A stretch of 64,000 bases of DNA from Alphaproteobacteria bacterium (GTDB lineage: Bacteria; Pseudomonadota; Alphaproteobacteria; Kiloniellales; DSM-21159). The notes beneath the pieces are model-generated. The model was given only the letters and a program-made list of their open reading frames with translations. It was not told the origin of the DNA and searched no databases. The translations under genes and the position numbers were made by a program. The DNA is taken from contig JAUILQ010000022.1 of the NCBI GenBank assembly GCA_030433005.1, positions 18,365 through 82,364 on the forward strand, read 5' to 3'. Within the stretch, counting starts at the first letter, position 1, and each line of letters begins with the position of its first letter. Below, one piece after another: positions 27,586 to 36,787 of the stretch.

Positions 27586-28572
27586 ATGATCTTGGACGAC
27601 CAGCAGAGCGACGCCCAGCAGCCGGCGCAGGGCCTGATTCCCGCGCTCAATCTCAGCGATCCGAGCCAGGCCACGGATCCTGCGCAGCGGGCGCTGTACG
27701 ACTATTGGCTGAGCAACCGCGACGCCGCCGGGCGTTTCCACTACGCCGCTTTCGACGTGACCGAGCTGCCGCCCTCGCTGGTGCCGCTCATCTATCTGGT
27801 GCGCGTGCATGGCGAGGCGCGGCGCTTCGAGGTCCGGATCGTCGGCCAGCAGGTGATCGAGCTGGCCGGGGTCAACCATATGGGCCGCTTCATCGACGAG
27901 CTGCCCGGCAGCGCCCCCACCCAGGCACGCATGGAGTTCTGCCTGGACAGGAACCTGCCCTACACCTCGAGCGGGCCGCTCGACTGGGGGCTCTATCCCT
28001 ACAAGAGCTACTCCGTCTGCGCCGTGCCGCTCCACGACCAGGGCGGTCGCGTCGCCTACATCCTGTCGGTCGTCCGCGTGCACGGCCTGCCCGCCGGCGA
28101 CGAGGCCCAGGCGCATCGCTTCCTGACCGCCAGCAACCTGCCGAAGGCGCCCTCGCCGATCCTCGACGAGGCCTTCGCCTACTGGCTCGGCAAGCGCGAA
28201 AGCACCGAGATTCCGCGGCGCACGGCGATCGACCCGATCGAGATTCCCCGGCTGCTGCCGCACCTGATGCTGATCGACGTGCTGCGCGATCCGCTGGACT
28301 TCCGCTACCGCCTGATCGGCGAGGGAATCCGCGAGAACATGCACCGCGGCCGGCGCGGCCGCAGCTTCCGCGAGCTCGAGGGCAAGGGGCCGGGCTCGCA
28401 CCTCTGGAAGGGCTTGCAGAAGGTCGTGGAGACCGGCATCCCGCGCTTCGGACGGGCGCCCTACGCGGGCCCGGAGCGGCGGGTGAAGCAGTTCTTCGAC
28501 CTGCTGCTGCCGCTCTCGGAAGACGGCGAGACCGTCTCCCAGATCCTGGTCGCCACCGAGTTCCGCCAGTAG
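27586..28572 (+). CDS. tandem PAS_5-type sensor protein
   Basis: 328 residues from the ATG giving MILDDQQSD; a GTG 34 codons upstream opens the frame but lacks support. Two PAS_5-like modules: about residues 30-170 (YDYWLSNRDAAGRFHYAAFDVTELPPSLVPLIYLVRV) and 195-325 (AFAYWLGKRESTEIPRRTAIDPIEIPRLLPHLMLIDV, then RYRLIGEGIRENM). The duplicated layout suggests internal gene duplication. No output domain. Divergent from a diguanylate cyclase with 266 bases between, so a common second-messenger context is possible. A single-module relative lies at 5275-5784. Confidence 0.8.
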   Translation: MILDDQQSDAQQPAQGLIPALNLSDPSQATDPAQRALYDYWLSNRDAAGRFHYAAFDVTELPPSLVPLIYLVRVHGEARRFEVRIVGQQVIELAGVNHMGRFIDELPGSAPTQARMEFCLDRNLPYTSSGPLDWGLYPYKSYSVCAVPLHDQGGRVAYILSVVRVHGLPAGDEAQAHRFLTASNLPKAPSPILDEAFAYWLGKRESTEIPRRTAIDPIEIPRLLPHLMLIDVLRDPLDFRYRLIGEGIRENMHRGRRGRSFRELEGKGPGSHLWKGLQKVVETGIPRFGRAPYAGPERRVKQFFDLLLPLSEDGETVSQILVATEFRQ

Positions 28573-28597
28573 GCCGTCGGGCGTCGCGACCGCATCG

Positions 28598-29443
28598 CTA
28601 CAGCTTCAGGAAGCCGGCGCGGAACTCCGCCTCGCAGGACTCCATGTAGCGCTCGGCGGCGCACATGTGCTCGTACATGATGGCGCTGGCCTCTTCGGCG
28701 CGCCCCGCCTTGAGGGCGCGCAGCAGGCGGATCTGATAGCTGAGGCCGGCGTCGCGCAGCTCCGGGTTGGGGATGTCGTAGATGCGCCGGCAGATCGTCA
28801 GGTTGCGCAGCAGCGTCTGCAGGAAGCGGCAGATGAAGCCGAGCGCCGGGTTCGGGCAGAGCTCGGCCAGGATCGAGTGGAACTCCAGCTCGGCCAGGCG
28901 CTGCTCGTACTCCTCGCCGGTCGTCGCCGGCGGGTGGTCGTAGAGCCGCATGGTCTCTTCCAGCCGGCGGAAGTCGGCCGCGCCGAGGCGCCCGGCCAGC
29001 GAGGCCGCGAGGTCGGGTTCCAGGCGCTTGCGCAGGGCGTAGATGTCGCGGATCGAGGGCTGGCGGAAGAAGAAGTAGTTGGCCAGCAGCTCCATCGCCC
29101 GCTCGCCGCTCAGCTCGGCGACGAAGGCGCCGCCGCCCGGCCCGGTGCGGCTGCGGATCAGGCCCTGGGTCTCCAGCGCCTTGAGCGCCTCGCGGATCGT
29201 GCCCTTGGAGGCCTTGAACTGCTCGATCAGCGCCTTTTCCTGAGGCAGGCGGTCGCCCGGCTGCAGCTGGTTGAGCACGATCCAGTCCTTGATCGCCTCG
29301 GCGATGGCGTCGGTGCGCTTGAGCCGGCGCGCCGGGGCGGCGGGCGCCTCGCCTGCCGGCCGGGCCGCGGCGCCGGAGACCGGGCCCTGGGATCCCTCCG
29401 CTTGCTCTTCCTGCAGGCCCATGGGGCGGTCGCTCCTCGTCAT
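28598..29443 (-). CDS. GntR/FCD-family transcriptional regulator
   Basis: 281 residues from the upstream ATG, or 274 from the ATG at 29422 that has a better GAGGAG site. A winged helix lies at about residues 45-110 (DAIAEAIKDWIVLNQLQPGDRLPQEKALIEQF and KGTIREALKALETQGLIRSR), then an FCD ligand-binding domain (metal-binding Asp/His region around LAELEFHSILAEL). It sits 10 bases beyond the last ABC gene on the same strand, so it is probably the last gene of that operon and its regulator. The palindrome at 35406-35428 is a candidate operator. Confidence 0.87.
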   Translation of the reverse strand: MTRSDRPMGLQEEQAEGSQGPVSGAAARPAGEAPAAPARRLKRTDAIAEAIKDWIVLNQLQPGDRLPQEKALIEQFKASKGTIREALKALETQGLIRSRTGPGGGAFVAELSGERAMELLANYFFFRQPSIRDIYALRKRLEPDLAASLAGRLGAADFRRLEETMRLYDHPPATTGEEYEQRLAELEFHSILAELCPNPALGFICRFLQTLLRNLTICRRIYDIPNPELRDAGLSYQIRLLRALKAGRAEEASAIMYEHMCAAERYMESCEAEFRAGFLKL

Positions 29444-29453
29444 CCCGGCCCCG

Positions 29454-30476
29454 TCATGCCCGCGCTGCCGCCTCGGCGCCGGCCAGGGGCCCGCTCGCCG
29501 GATGCAGGCAGGCCGCCTGGTGGCCGCTGCCCGGCACCGCGCCGTCCTGCGGCTGCGGCACCCGCTGGCGGCAGTCCTCCTGCGCGCGCGGGCAGCGCGG
29601 CGCGAAGGCGCAGCCGGGTGGAGGATTCAGCGGATCGGGCAGCTCGGCAAGCTCTTCCTCGGCGCTCACGCTGCGCCGGCCGGGCACCGGCGCCGAGCCG
29701 AGCAGCAGCCGGGTGTAGGGGTGGCGCGGCTCGGCGAACAGCGCCTCGCGCCCGGCGAACTCGGCGAGACGGCCGAAGTAGAGTACGGCGATGCGGTCGC
29801 TGACGCTCTCGATCACCGAGAGGTCGTGGCTGATGAACAGGTAGGTCAGGCCGAAGCGTTGCTTCAGGTCGTCGAGCAGGTTGAGCACCTGCGCCTGCAC
29901 CGAGACGTCGAGCGCCGAGACCGGCTCGTCGAGCACGATGACGCGCGCATCGGCGGCGAGCGCGCGGGCGATGCCGATGCGCTGCGCCTGGCCGCCGGAG
30001 AACTCGTGGGGATAGCGTTCCAGGAACTCGCTGCGCAGGCGCACCGCGTCCATCAGCTCGTCGAGCCGCTGCCGCCGGGCGGCCTGGTCGAGGCCGAGCA
30101 GGTGGACCATCGGTGCCTCCAGGATCGCCCGGATCGTCTTGCGCGGATTGAGCGAGGAGACGGGATCCTGGAAGACGTACTGCACGACGCGCGCCAGGGC
30201 GCGCGGGTCGCGGCCGGCGAGGGCGGTGACGTCGCGGCCCTCCAGGCGGATGGTGCCGGCGCTCGGCCGGTCGAGGCCGACCAGCAGGCGCGCCAGGGTC
30301 GACTTGCCGCAGCCCGACTCGCCGACGATGCCCAGGGTCTCGCCCTTCAGCAGGTCGAAGCTCAGGCCCTGCACGGCGTGGACCGCCGGCTTCGGCCGGC
30401 CCAGCAGGTCGCGGCCGCCGCCGAAGCGGCGCTCCAGGTCGCGCACCTCGATGATCGGCTCGGCTGCGGCGCTCAC
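29454..30476 (-). CDS. peptide-type ABC transporter ATPase (DppF-like)
   Basis: 340 residues from a GTG overlapping the upstream stop by four bases (GTGA). ABC motifs: Walker A GESGCGKST, signature FSGGQAQRIGIARAL, Walker B VIVLDEP, H-loop ISHDLSVI. The C-terminal oligopeptide/dipeptide extension ends in a cysteine cluster (CAFAPRCPRAQEDC ... CLH), a [4Fe-4S]-type site seen in DppD/DppF-like subunits. Energises uptake together with the permease-ATPase fusion next to it. Confidence 0.93.
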   Translation of the reverse strand: MSAAAEPIIEVRDLERRFGGGRDLLGRPKPAVHAVQGLSFDLLKGETLGIVGESGCGKSTLARLLVGLDRPSAGTIRLEGRDVTALAGRDPRALARVVQYVFQDPVSSLNPRKTIRAILEAPMVHLLGLDQAARRQRLDELMDAVRLRSEFLERYPHEFSGGQAQRIGIARALAADARVIVLDEPVSALDVSVQAQVLNLLDDLKQRFGLTYLFISHDLSVIESVSDRIAVLYFGRLAEFAGREALFAEPRHPYTRLLLGSAPVPGRRSVSAEEELAELPDPLNPPPGCAFAPRCPRAQEDCRQRVPQPQDGAVPGSGHQAACLHPASGPLAGAEAAARA

Positions 30477-32425
30477 TCGGCCGGCTCCTTCTTCTCGTCT
30501 TCGACGATCGGGTGCAGGCAGCGCACCGCGCGGCCGTCGGCCACGCCTGCGGCGAGGGGCTCGAGCGGCACCTCGCCGGCCCGGCAGTCGTCCTGGGCGC
30601 GCGGGCAGCGCTCGGCGAAGGCGCAGCCCTCGGGCAGGCGGTTGACCGGCGGCGGCAGGCCGGGGATGGCGTCGAGCCGGCGGCCGGGCTGGCCGAGCAC
30701 CGGCACGCAGTCGATCAGCATGCGCGTGTAGGGATGCGCGGGTGCCGCCATGACCGCCTGGGTCTCGCCGGTCTCGACGATGCGCCCGGCGTACATCACG
30801 GCGATGCGGTCGCACAGCTCCGAGACCACGCCGAAGTCGTGGGTGATGAACAGCACCGCGGTGTCGCGCTCGGCGCGCAGGCCGTCGAGCAGCTTCAGCA
30901 CCTGGGCCTGCACCGTGACGTCGAGTGCGGTGGTCGGCTCGTCGGCGATCAGCAGGCTGGCGTCGTTGGCCAGCGCCATGGCGATCGAAACGCGCTGGCG
31001 CATGCCGCCCGACAGCTCGTGCGGGTAGGCCTCGGCGCGCGCCGCCGGGTTGGGGATGCGCACCTGGCCGAGCAGCGCGTGGGCGCGCTCTCGGGCCTCG
31101 GCGCGGCTCAGCGGCTGGTGCGCGCGGATCGCCTCGACCAGCTGGTCGCCGACGGTGAACAGCGGGTGCAGGGTCGCCAGCGGGTCCTGGAAGACGTGGG
31201 CCAGCTTGCCGCCGCGCAAGGAGCGGATCTCGGCGTCGGAGGCGGCGAGCAGGTCGCGGCCCTCGAAGTCGACGCGCCCGCCGACGATGCGCCCCGGCGG
31301 GCTCGGCACCAGGCCGGCCAGCGACAGCGCGGTCACCGACTTGCCGGAGCCGGACTCGCCGACCAGGCCGAGGCACTCGCCCGAGGCGAGGCGGAAGTCG
31401 ACGCCGCCGACCGCGCGATAGACCTCGCGGCCGATGCGGAACTGCGTCTCCAGCCCGGCGACCGAGACGACCCGGCCGGGATCGGCCTCGGGCTCGGGCG
31501 GCACGCGCTCGCGGCGCACCTCGGTGCGCGCCGAGGGGCGGGCCAGGGCGCCGGACTTCAGCCGCGGGTCGAGCACGTCGCGGATGCCGTCGCCCAGGAG
31601 ATTGATCGACATCACCACCAGGAAGATCATCAGGCCCGGGATCACCGAGACGTGGGGCGCGGTGAACAGCAGCTTGCGGCCCTCGCCGAGCATCGAGCCG
31701 AGGTCGGCCTGCGGCGGCTGGGCGCCGAGGCCGAGGAAGGACAGGCCCGCGGTTTCCAGGATCATCCAGCCGAGCGTCGTCGACATGGTGATGACGATGA
31801 CCGGCAGCACGTTGGGCAGGATCTCGGTGACCACGATCAGCAGGTGGCTCTTGCCCGAGAGGCGCGCGGCGTCGACGAACTCGCGGCGCGCCAGGCCCAG
31901 GGTCACGCCGCGGATGTTGCGCGCGAAGAAGGGGATGTTGACCACCGCGATGGCGTAGAGCGCGTTGAGCAGCCCGGGGCCGAGCACCGCCACGATGGCC
32001 AGCGCCAGCAGGATGTAGGGAAAGGCCATGACCAGGTCGATGCCGCGCATCAGCAGCGAGTCGGTGCGCCCGCCGGCGTAGCCCGCGACCAGGCCGATCA
32101 GCGAACCGAAGAAGGCGGCGATCAGCGTCGCCGAGAGGCCGACCGCGAGGCTGACCCGGGTGCCCCAGAGCAGCCGCGACAGCAGGTCCCGGCCCAGGTC
32201 GTCGGTGCCCAGCAGGTGGCCCTCCGCGAGCGGCCGCTTGAGGCGCTCGGCCGGCTCGGTGACGTCTGGCGGCTGCAGCGGCAGCAGCGGCGCCGCCAGG
32301 GCCAGCAGCACGACCGCCGACAGGATCACCAGCCCGGCCGCCGCCAGGCGGTTGTTGAGCAGCAGGGCCCAGGGGCTGGGGCGGCCCTGGTCCGGCCGGT
32401 CGCGGCGGGCGGCGCGGGCGCTCAT
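30473..32425 (-). CDS. fused ABC permease (DppC-like) and ATPase (DppD-like)
   Basis: 650 residues. Residues 1-290 form a DppC permease with about six membrane helices and an EAA-type loop (AARLSGKSHLLIVVTEILPN). A linker at 290-325 leads to a DppD ATPase: GESGSGKSV, LSGGMRQRVSIAMAL, LLIADEPTTALDV, and a C-terminal Cys cluster (CAFAERCPRAQDDC). Two subunits that are normally separate genes are joined. Starts overlap both neighbours by four bases. Membrane protein of the inner membrane; binds and hydrolyses ATP in the cytosol. Confidence 0.93.
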   Translation of the reverse strand: MSARAARRDRPDQGRPSPWALLLNNRLAAAGLVILSAVVLLALAAPLLPLQPPDVTEPAERLKRPLAEGHLLGTDDLGRDLLSRLLWGTRVSLAVGLSATLIAAFFGSLIGLVAGYAGGRTDSLLMRGIDLVMAFPYILLALAIVAVLGPGLLNALYAIAVVNIPFFARNIRGVTLGLARREFVDAARLSGKSHLLIVVTEILPNVLPVIVITMSTTLGWMILETAGLSFLGLGAQPPQADLGSMLGEGRKLLFTAPHVSVIPGLMIFLVVMSINLLGDGIRDVLDPRLKSGALARPSARTEVRRERVPPEPEADPGRVVSVAGLETQFRIGREVYRAVGGVDFRLASGECLGLVGESGSGKSVTALSLAGLVPSPPGRIVGGRVDFEGRDLLAASDAEIRSLRGGKLAHVFQDPLATLHPLFTVGDQLVEAIRAHQPLSRAEARERAHALLGQVRIPNPAARAEAYPHELSGGMRQRVSIAMALANDASLLIADEPTTALDVTVQAQVLKLLDGLRAERDTAVLFITHDFGVVSELCDRIAVMYAGRIVETGETQAVMAAPAHPYTRMLIDCVPVLGQPGRRLDAIPGLPPPVNRLPEGCAFAERCPRAQDDCRAGEVPLEPLAAGVADGRAVRCLHPIVEDEKKEPAE

Positions 32426-33366
32426 CCCTTGAGCCTCGGGTCGAGCGCCGACTGCAGCAGGTCGGCGGCGAGGTTGAACAGCACGTAGCTGGCCGCGACC
32501 ACCAGGACGCCGCCCTGGACCAGCAGCAGGTCGCGGGTCGAGATCGCCTTGACCAGCATGGCGCCGATGCCGGGCCACTGGAACACCGTCTCGATGTAGA
32601 CCGCGCCGCCGAGCACGAAGCCGGCCTGGATGCCGATCACCGGGATCACCGTGACCAGCGCGGCGGTGAAGGCGTGGCGGTAGATCACGCGGCGCTCCGA
32701 CAGGCCCTTGGCGCGCGCCGTGCGGATGTAGTCCTGGCGCAGCACCTCGAGCATCGAGGCGCGGGTCAGGCGCGCGATCACGCCGGTCGCGACCACCGCC
32801 AGGGTGCAGGCCGGCAGGATCAGGTGGGTCAGGATGTCGAGCGGCCCGCCGCCGCCGTAGATCGCCACCATGCCGCTGGCCGGCAGCCACTGCAGCTCGA
32901 CGGCGAACAGCAGGATCAGCAGCAGGCCGAGCCAGAAGGAGGGCAGGGAGATGCCGATCAGCACCAGGAAGGTGATCGTGCGGTCGGCCCAGCCGAACTG
33001 CCGCACCGCCGAGACGGCGCCGGCGAGCAGGCCGAGCACCGAGCAGAGCAGCAGCGCCGCGCCGGCCAGCAGAAGCGTCGCGGAGAAGCGCTCCAGCACC
33101 TCGTCGATGACCGGCCGGTTGAGCGAGTAGGAGCGGCCGAAGTCGCCCTCCAGGATGTTGCCCAGCCAGACCAGGTACTGCTCCCAGAGCGGCCGGTCCA
33201 GGCCGAGCTGGCGGTTCAGCCGCTCGACGTTCTCCGGCGTCGCGTAGGAGCCGAGGATCGCGGTCGCCGGGTCGCCGGGGATCAGCGCCATCATGCCGAA
33301 CACGACGACCGTCAGCCCGAGCAGGATCGGGATCATCGCGAGCAGGCGCTTGGCGACGTAGAGCAT
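32422..33366 (-). CDS. peptide-type ABC permease (DppB-like)
   Basis: 314 residues from MLYVAKRLLAMIP. Six membrane helices, with the DppB hallmark VFGMMALIPGDPA after the first helix and an EAA loop (VLRQDYIRTARAKGLSERRVIYRHAF). Ends DPRLKG, usual for the family. Pairs with the DppC half of the next gene to form the channel. Separated from the solute-binding gene upstream by 290 bases that hold the palindromic repeat cluster, which may lower its expression relative to the binding protein. Confidence 0.93.
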   Translation of the reverse strand: MLYVAKRLLAMIPILLGLTVVVFGMMALIPGDPATAILGSYATPENVERLNRQLGLDRPLWEQYLVWLGNILEGDFGRSYSLNRPVIDEVLERFSATLLLAGAALLLCSVLGLLAGAVSAVRQFGWADRTITFLVLIGISLPSFWLGLLLILLFAVELQWLPASGMVAIYGGGGPLDILTHLILPACTLAVVATGVIARLTRASMLEVLRQDYIRTARAKGLSERRVIYRHAFTAALVTVIPVIGIQAGFVLGGAVYIETVFQWPGIGAMLVKAISTRDLLLVQGGVLVVAASYVLFNLAADLLQSALDPRLKG

Positions 33367-33407
33367 GGCCGGGTCAGTCCGCCGCGGCGGGCGCGTCGGC
33401 GCACATT

Positions 33408-33647
33408 CCCTCTCCGCCCCCGGGGGCGGAGAGGGCAGGGAGAGGTGGGGGATCCCCGCCCTCGCGGCGGCCCTGGCGTTCGCCGTTCGGTCGCAACCCC
33501 CACCTCTCCCTGACCCTCTCCCCCCCAGAGGGGCGGAGAGGGAAAGCACCGGCGGAGCGGGAAAGCGCCACGTCGGTCATAGCGGCCGGAAGCCCCGCCT
33601 CTCCCCGGCCCTCTGCCCCCCGGAGGAGCGCAGAGGGGGCAGGGGAG
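33408..33647. repeat. REP-like palindromic repeat cluster (three units)
   Basis: The first unit opens with a perfect 28-nt palindrome (CCCTCTCCGCCCCC and its complement, 33408-33435) followed by CAGGGAGAGGTGGGG. The second (about 33496-33542) is its inverted, slightly diverged copy, and the third (about 33591-33647) a further variant. Alternating orientation is the pattern of BIME-like REP clusters. It lies between the binding-protein and permease genes, where such RNA hairpins protect or uncouple transcripts in classic ABC operons. Confidence 0.8.
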
Positions 33648-33656
33648 CGGCCCGCC

Positions 33657-35258
33657 TCACGACTTGCCGACCTCGTGCAGCAGCAGGAAGAAGGAGGGCT
33701 GCAGGGTGAAGCCCTCGACGCGCTCGCTGGTCACGGCGTTCTGCTTCCAGTTGGCGACGAAGACCCAGGGCGCGTCCTCGCGGACGATTTCCTGCATCTG
33801 CTTGTAGAGCCGCGCCCGCTCGGCCTGGTCGGTGGCGCGGCGCGCCTGCTCGAGCAGCTGGTCGACCTCGGGGTTCGAGTAGTAGCCCGAGTTGAAGCCG
33901 CCCTGGTCGGGCATGGCGTCGCTGCGCAGCGCCAGGTAGGGCAGGGTGTCGGGGTCGTTGGTCATCCAGGCCATCTCGGCCATGTCGGCCTTGCCTTCGA
34001 GGCCCGGGTTCACCTTGCCGAGGAAGGTGTTCCACTCGTAGGTCTCGATCGCGACCTCGAGCCCGACCTCGGCGAGGTCGGCCTGGATCGCGGCCCCCAT
34101 CGGCACGGGGTCGAGCATGCCCGAGCCGCCCTGGGTGACGTAGAAGGTCAGCTCGGCGCCCTCGGCCCCGGCCTCCTTCAGCAGCGCGCGCGCCTTCTCC
34201 GGGTCGTGCGGGTAGGGCTCCAGCGCTTCGTTGTAGGCCCAGGAGAAGGCCGGCGGCGTCGGGCCGGCGGCGACCTCGGCGGTGCCCTGCAGGACGTTCT
34301 CGACCAGCGCCTGCTTGTCGATCGCGTAGTTTGCCGCCTGGCGCACCCGCTTGTCGGCGAAGGGCCCCTCCTTGGCGTTGAGGATCAGGAACCAGAGGTG
34401 CGGCCCGGCCTGCTCGTGGACCGTGAAGCCGGCGTCCTCGGCGAAGGTCGCGACGTTGTCCGGCGGTACCTCGACCATGACGTCGATGCCGCCCGAGAGC
34501 ATCTCGGCGACCCGCGTGTTGGCGTCGGTGATCGGCCGGAACACCACGGCCTTCAGGTCCGGCGCGCCGCCCCAGTAGTCGGCGTTGGCGCTGGCCACGA
34601 CCTTGGTGTTGCTGTCCCACTCCTCGAACTTGAAGGCGCCGGTGCCGACCGGGTTGCGCCCGAAGTCCTCGCCCTGCTCCTTGATCGCCGTCGGCGAGGG
34701 GATCAGGCCGGTCGGGTAGGCCAGGTTCGACAGGAAGGGCGCGTAGGGCTCCTTGAGCTGGAACACCACGGTCTGCGCGTCCTGGGCGGTCACGCTCTCG
34801 ACCGCGGAGAAGAAGAACGACAGCGGGAAGGGCCCGGTGTCGTAATAGGGGTGGTCCTCGTTGAGCATGCGCTCGAAGGCGAAGACCACGGCCTCGGCGT
34901 CGAAGGGCGTGCCGTCGTGGAACGCGACGCCCTCGCGCAGCTGGAAGGTGTAGGTCTTGCCGTCGTCGCTGATCGTCCAGGATTCCGCGAGCGCCGGCTC
35001 GACCTGCAGCGTGCCGTCCTTGTAGCGGACCAGCCCGTCGTAGAGGTTCATCAGGATCCGGAAGTCGTTGACCGCGGTCACCGCCTGCGGGTCGAGCGAC
35101 TTCGGCTCGGCGATCTGACCGACGATCAGCACGCCCGGCGGCGTCTGTGCCGCCGCCTCGCCGACCAGGCCGCTCGCCGGCGCCCCGGCGGCCAGAAGGG
35201 CCGTGGCCAGCGCGCCACCCGTCAACGCGCCCTTGAGGGCGCCTGCCATGCGCTTCAT
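33657..35258 (-). CDS. peptide-type ABC transporter solute-binding protein (family 5)
   Basis: 533 residues. Signal peptide with basic start MKRMAGALKGAL and hydrophobic core, cleavage near AAAQT (about residue 38). The SBP_bac_5 fold begins LIVGQIAEPKSLDPQAV and keeps LMNLYDGLVRY, LREGVAFHDGTPFDAEAV and the closing NYAIDKQALVENVLQG block. Captures peptides or related amides in the periplasm. First gene of the minus-strand operon; the divergent neighbour is an M20 amidohydrolase, so N-carbamoyl or N-acyl amino acids or small peptides are likely ligands. Confidence 0.92.
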   Translation of the reverse strand: MKRMAGALKGALTGGALATALLAAGAPASGLVGEAAAQTPPGVLIVGQIAEPKSLDPQAVTAVNDFRILMNLYDGLVRYKDGTLQVEPALAESWTISDDGKTYTFQLREGVAFHDGTPFDAEAVVFAFERMLNEDHPYYDTGPFPLSFFFSAVESVTAQDAQTVVFQLKEPYAPFLSNLAYPTGLIPSPTAIKEQGEDFGRNPVGTGAFKFEEWDSNTKVVASANADYWGGAPDLKAVVFRPITDANTRVAEMLSGGIDVMVEVPPDNVATFAEDAGFTVHEQAGPHLWFLILNAKEGPFADKRVRQAANYAIDKQALVENVLQGTAEVAAGPTPPAFSWAYNEALEPYPHDPEKARALLKEAGAEGAELTFYVTQGGSGMLDPVPMGAAIQADLAEVGLEVAIETYEWNTFLGKVNPGLEGKADMAEMAWMTNDPDTLPYLALRSDAMPDQGGFNSGYYSNPEVDQLLEQARRATDQAERARLYKQMQEIVREDAPWVFVANWKQNAVTSERVEGFTLQPSFFLLLHEVGKS

Positions 35259-35405
35259 CGAGCTGCTCCCTGTCTGCTTCCCGGATTGGGTTTGCTTTCC
35301 CGGATTGGGTTTGCGTTCCCGGTCTCGCGGTGCCGGCCCGGTCTTCCGGTTGCCGTCACCGGCCGTGGCTCTCCCGAAGCCACCCGGGAAGCTTAATACG
35401 CATCA

Positions 35406-35428
35406 ATAAATGCTGTACACCTATTTAT
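35406..35428. promoter_or_regulatory. candidate GntR operator in divergent promoter
   Basis: ATAAAT, eleven bases, ATTTAT: a palindrome with TGTACA near its centre (35414-35419), in an AT-rich patch between the divergent binding-protein and amidohydrolase genes. The position suits one regulator controlling both; the FCD regulator of the cluster is the obvious candidate. Confidence 0.45.
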
Positions 35429-35533
35429 CCCTATAAATTTACCGACTAGGCTATGCGGGGTGCCGGCGCCGCTCACGCAGGAATGGCGCTGCGGCAGGGA
35501 CGAGGCCCGAACGACAGGGCGGGGAGGACGACG

Positions 35534-36757
35534 TTGCGCATCGACCTGGAACGTCTGCGCGGGGATCTGGAGACGCTGGCGGACATCGGCCGATCGGCGC
35601 GGCCGGGCATCAACCGCACCAGCTTCTCGCCCGCCGACATGGCCGGGCGCGCGTGGTTCCTCGAGCGCCTCGCGGAGGCCGGGCTCGCCGCCCGGATCGA
35701 CGGCGCCGGCAACGTCTGCGGCCTGTGGGAGGCCGGTGACGGCGCCCGGGTGATGAGCGGCTCGCACCTCGACACCGTGCCCGAGGGCGGCCTGTTCGAC
35801 GGCGCGCTCGGCGCCTGCGCCGCGCTCGAATGCGTGCGGGCGCTGAAGGAGGCCGGCTTCGAGCCGGCGCGGCCGATCGAGGTCGTCGGCACGGCCGAGG
35901 AGGAGGGCCGCTTCGGCGGCATGCTCGGCTCCCAGGCCCTGGCGGGACAGCTGACCGCAGGTTGGCTGGAGGCCGCGGTCAGCGACGCCGGCGAGCGGCT
36001 GCTCGACTGCCTCAGGACCAACGGCCTGACCCTGGAGGGGGCGCTCGCGGCGGCGCGGCCCGCCGGCTCGATCGCCGCCTTCCTGGAGCTGCACGTCGAG
36101 CAGGGCCCGCTGCTCGAGGCGCGCGGCCTGCCGCTCGGCATCGTCGAAGGCATCTCCGGCGTCTTCAACTGGACGGTCCGCCTGGTCGGCCGGGCCAACC
36201 ACTCCGGCACCACGCCGATGGCGCTGCGCGCCGACGCCTTCGCCGGGCTGGCGCACTTCGCCGCCGGCATCCCGGAGCTGATCGCGCGCGTCGGCGGGCC
36301 CGAGAGCCGGATCACCGTCGGCCGCGTCGAGCTGCAGCCCGGCTATCCCCACACCATCCCGGGCGCCGCCGAGTTCTCGCTGGTCGTGCGCGATCTGGAC
36401 GGCGCGGTGATGGACCGCCTCGCCGAGGCCTGCCGGACGGCGCTGGAGGAGTCGGCGGCGGCTCACGGCCTGGCCCTCGAGGTCGCCGACAACGGCCGCC
36501 TGGCGCCGACCGCCTGCGATCCCGGGCTGATCGCCGTGCTCGAGGAGGAGGCCGCGGCGCTGGGCCGGCCGGCGCTGAGGATGCCGAGCGGGGCCGGCCA
36601 CGATGCCCAGACCCTGGCCGCCGTCTGCCCGGCGGCACTGATCTTCGTGCCCTCGCGCGGCGGCGTCAGCCACGCCCCCGAGGAGTGGACCGACTGGGCC
36701 GACGTCGCCACGGGGACCGAGCTGCTCGGCCATGCGATCCGGCGGCTGGCCGGCTGA
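35534..36757 (+). CDS. Zn-dependent amidohydrolase, M20 family (N-carbamoyl-L-amino acid hydrolase/allantoate amidohydrolase type)
   Basis: 407 residues from a TTG preceded by GGGGAGG at a 6-base spacer; ATG at 35483 in the same frame is an alternative. M20 landmarks: GSHLDTVPEGGLFDGALG (metal His and Asp), VVGTAEEEGRFGGMLGSQAL (catalytic and metal Glu), ELHVEQGPLLE, and a lid domain with FNWTVRLVGRANHSGTTPM. Hydrolyses N-carbamoyl amino acids or allantoate-like ureides. Divergent from the ABC operon with a shared promoter region, implying uptake followed by hydrolysis. Substrate uncertain. Confidence 0.88.
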   Translation: MRIDLERLRGDLETLADIGRSARPGINRTSFSPADMAGRAWFLERLAEAGLAARIDGAGNVCGLWEAGDGARVMSGSHLDTVPEGGLFDGALGACAALECVRALKEAGFEPARPIEVVGTAEEEGRFGGMLGSQALAGQLTAGWLEAAVSDAGERLLDCLRTNGLTLEGALAAARPAGSIAAFLELHVEQGPLLEARGLPLGIVEGISGVFNWTVRLVGRANHSGTTPMALRADAFAGLAHFAAGIPELIARVGGPESRITVGRVELQPGYPHTIPGAAEFSLVVRDLDGAVMDRLAEACRTALEESAAAHGLALEVADNGRLAPTACDPGLIAVLEEEAAALGRPALRMPSGAGHDAQTLAAVCPAALIFVPSRGGVSHAPEEWTDWADVATGTELLGHAIRRLAG

Positions 36758-36787
36758 TCCGGAAAGGTCGGCCGCCCCCCTCCCCCT

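Noticed and set aside
30512..32488. 658-codon plus-strand frame opposite the ABC genes
   Set aside because: Antisense shadow; Gln/Arg/His-rich low complexity and no domain.
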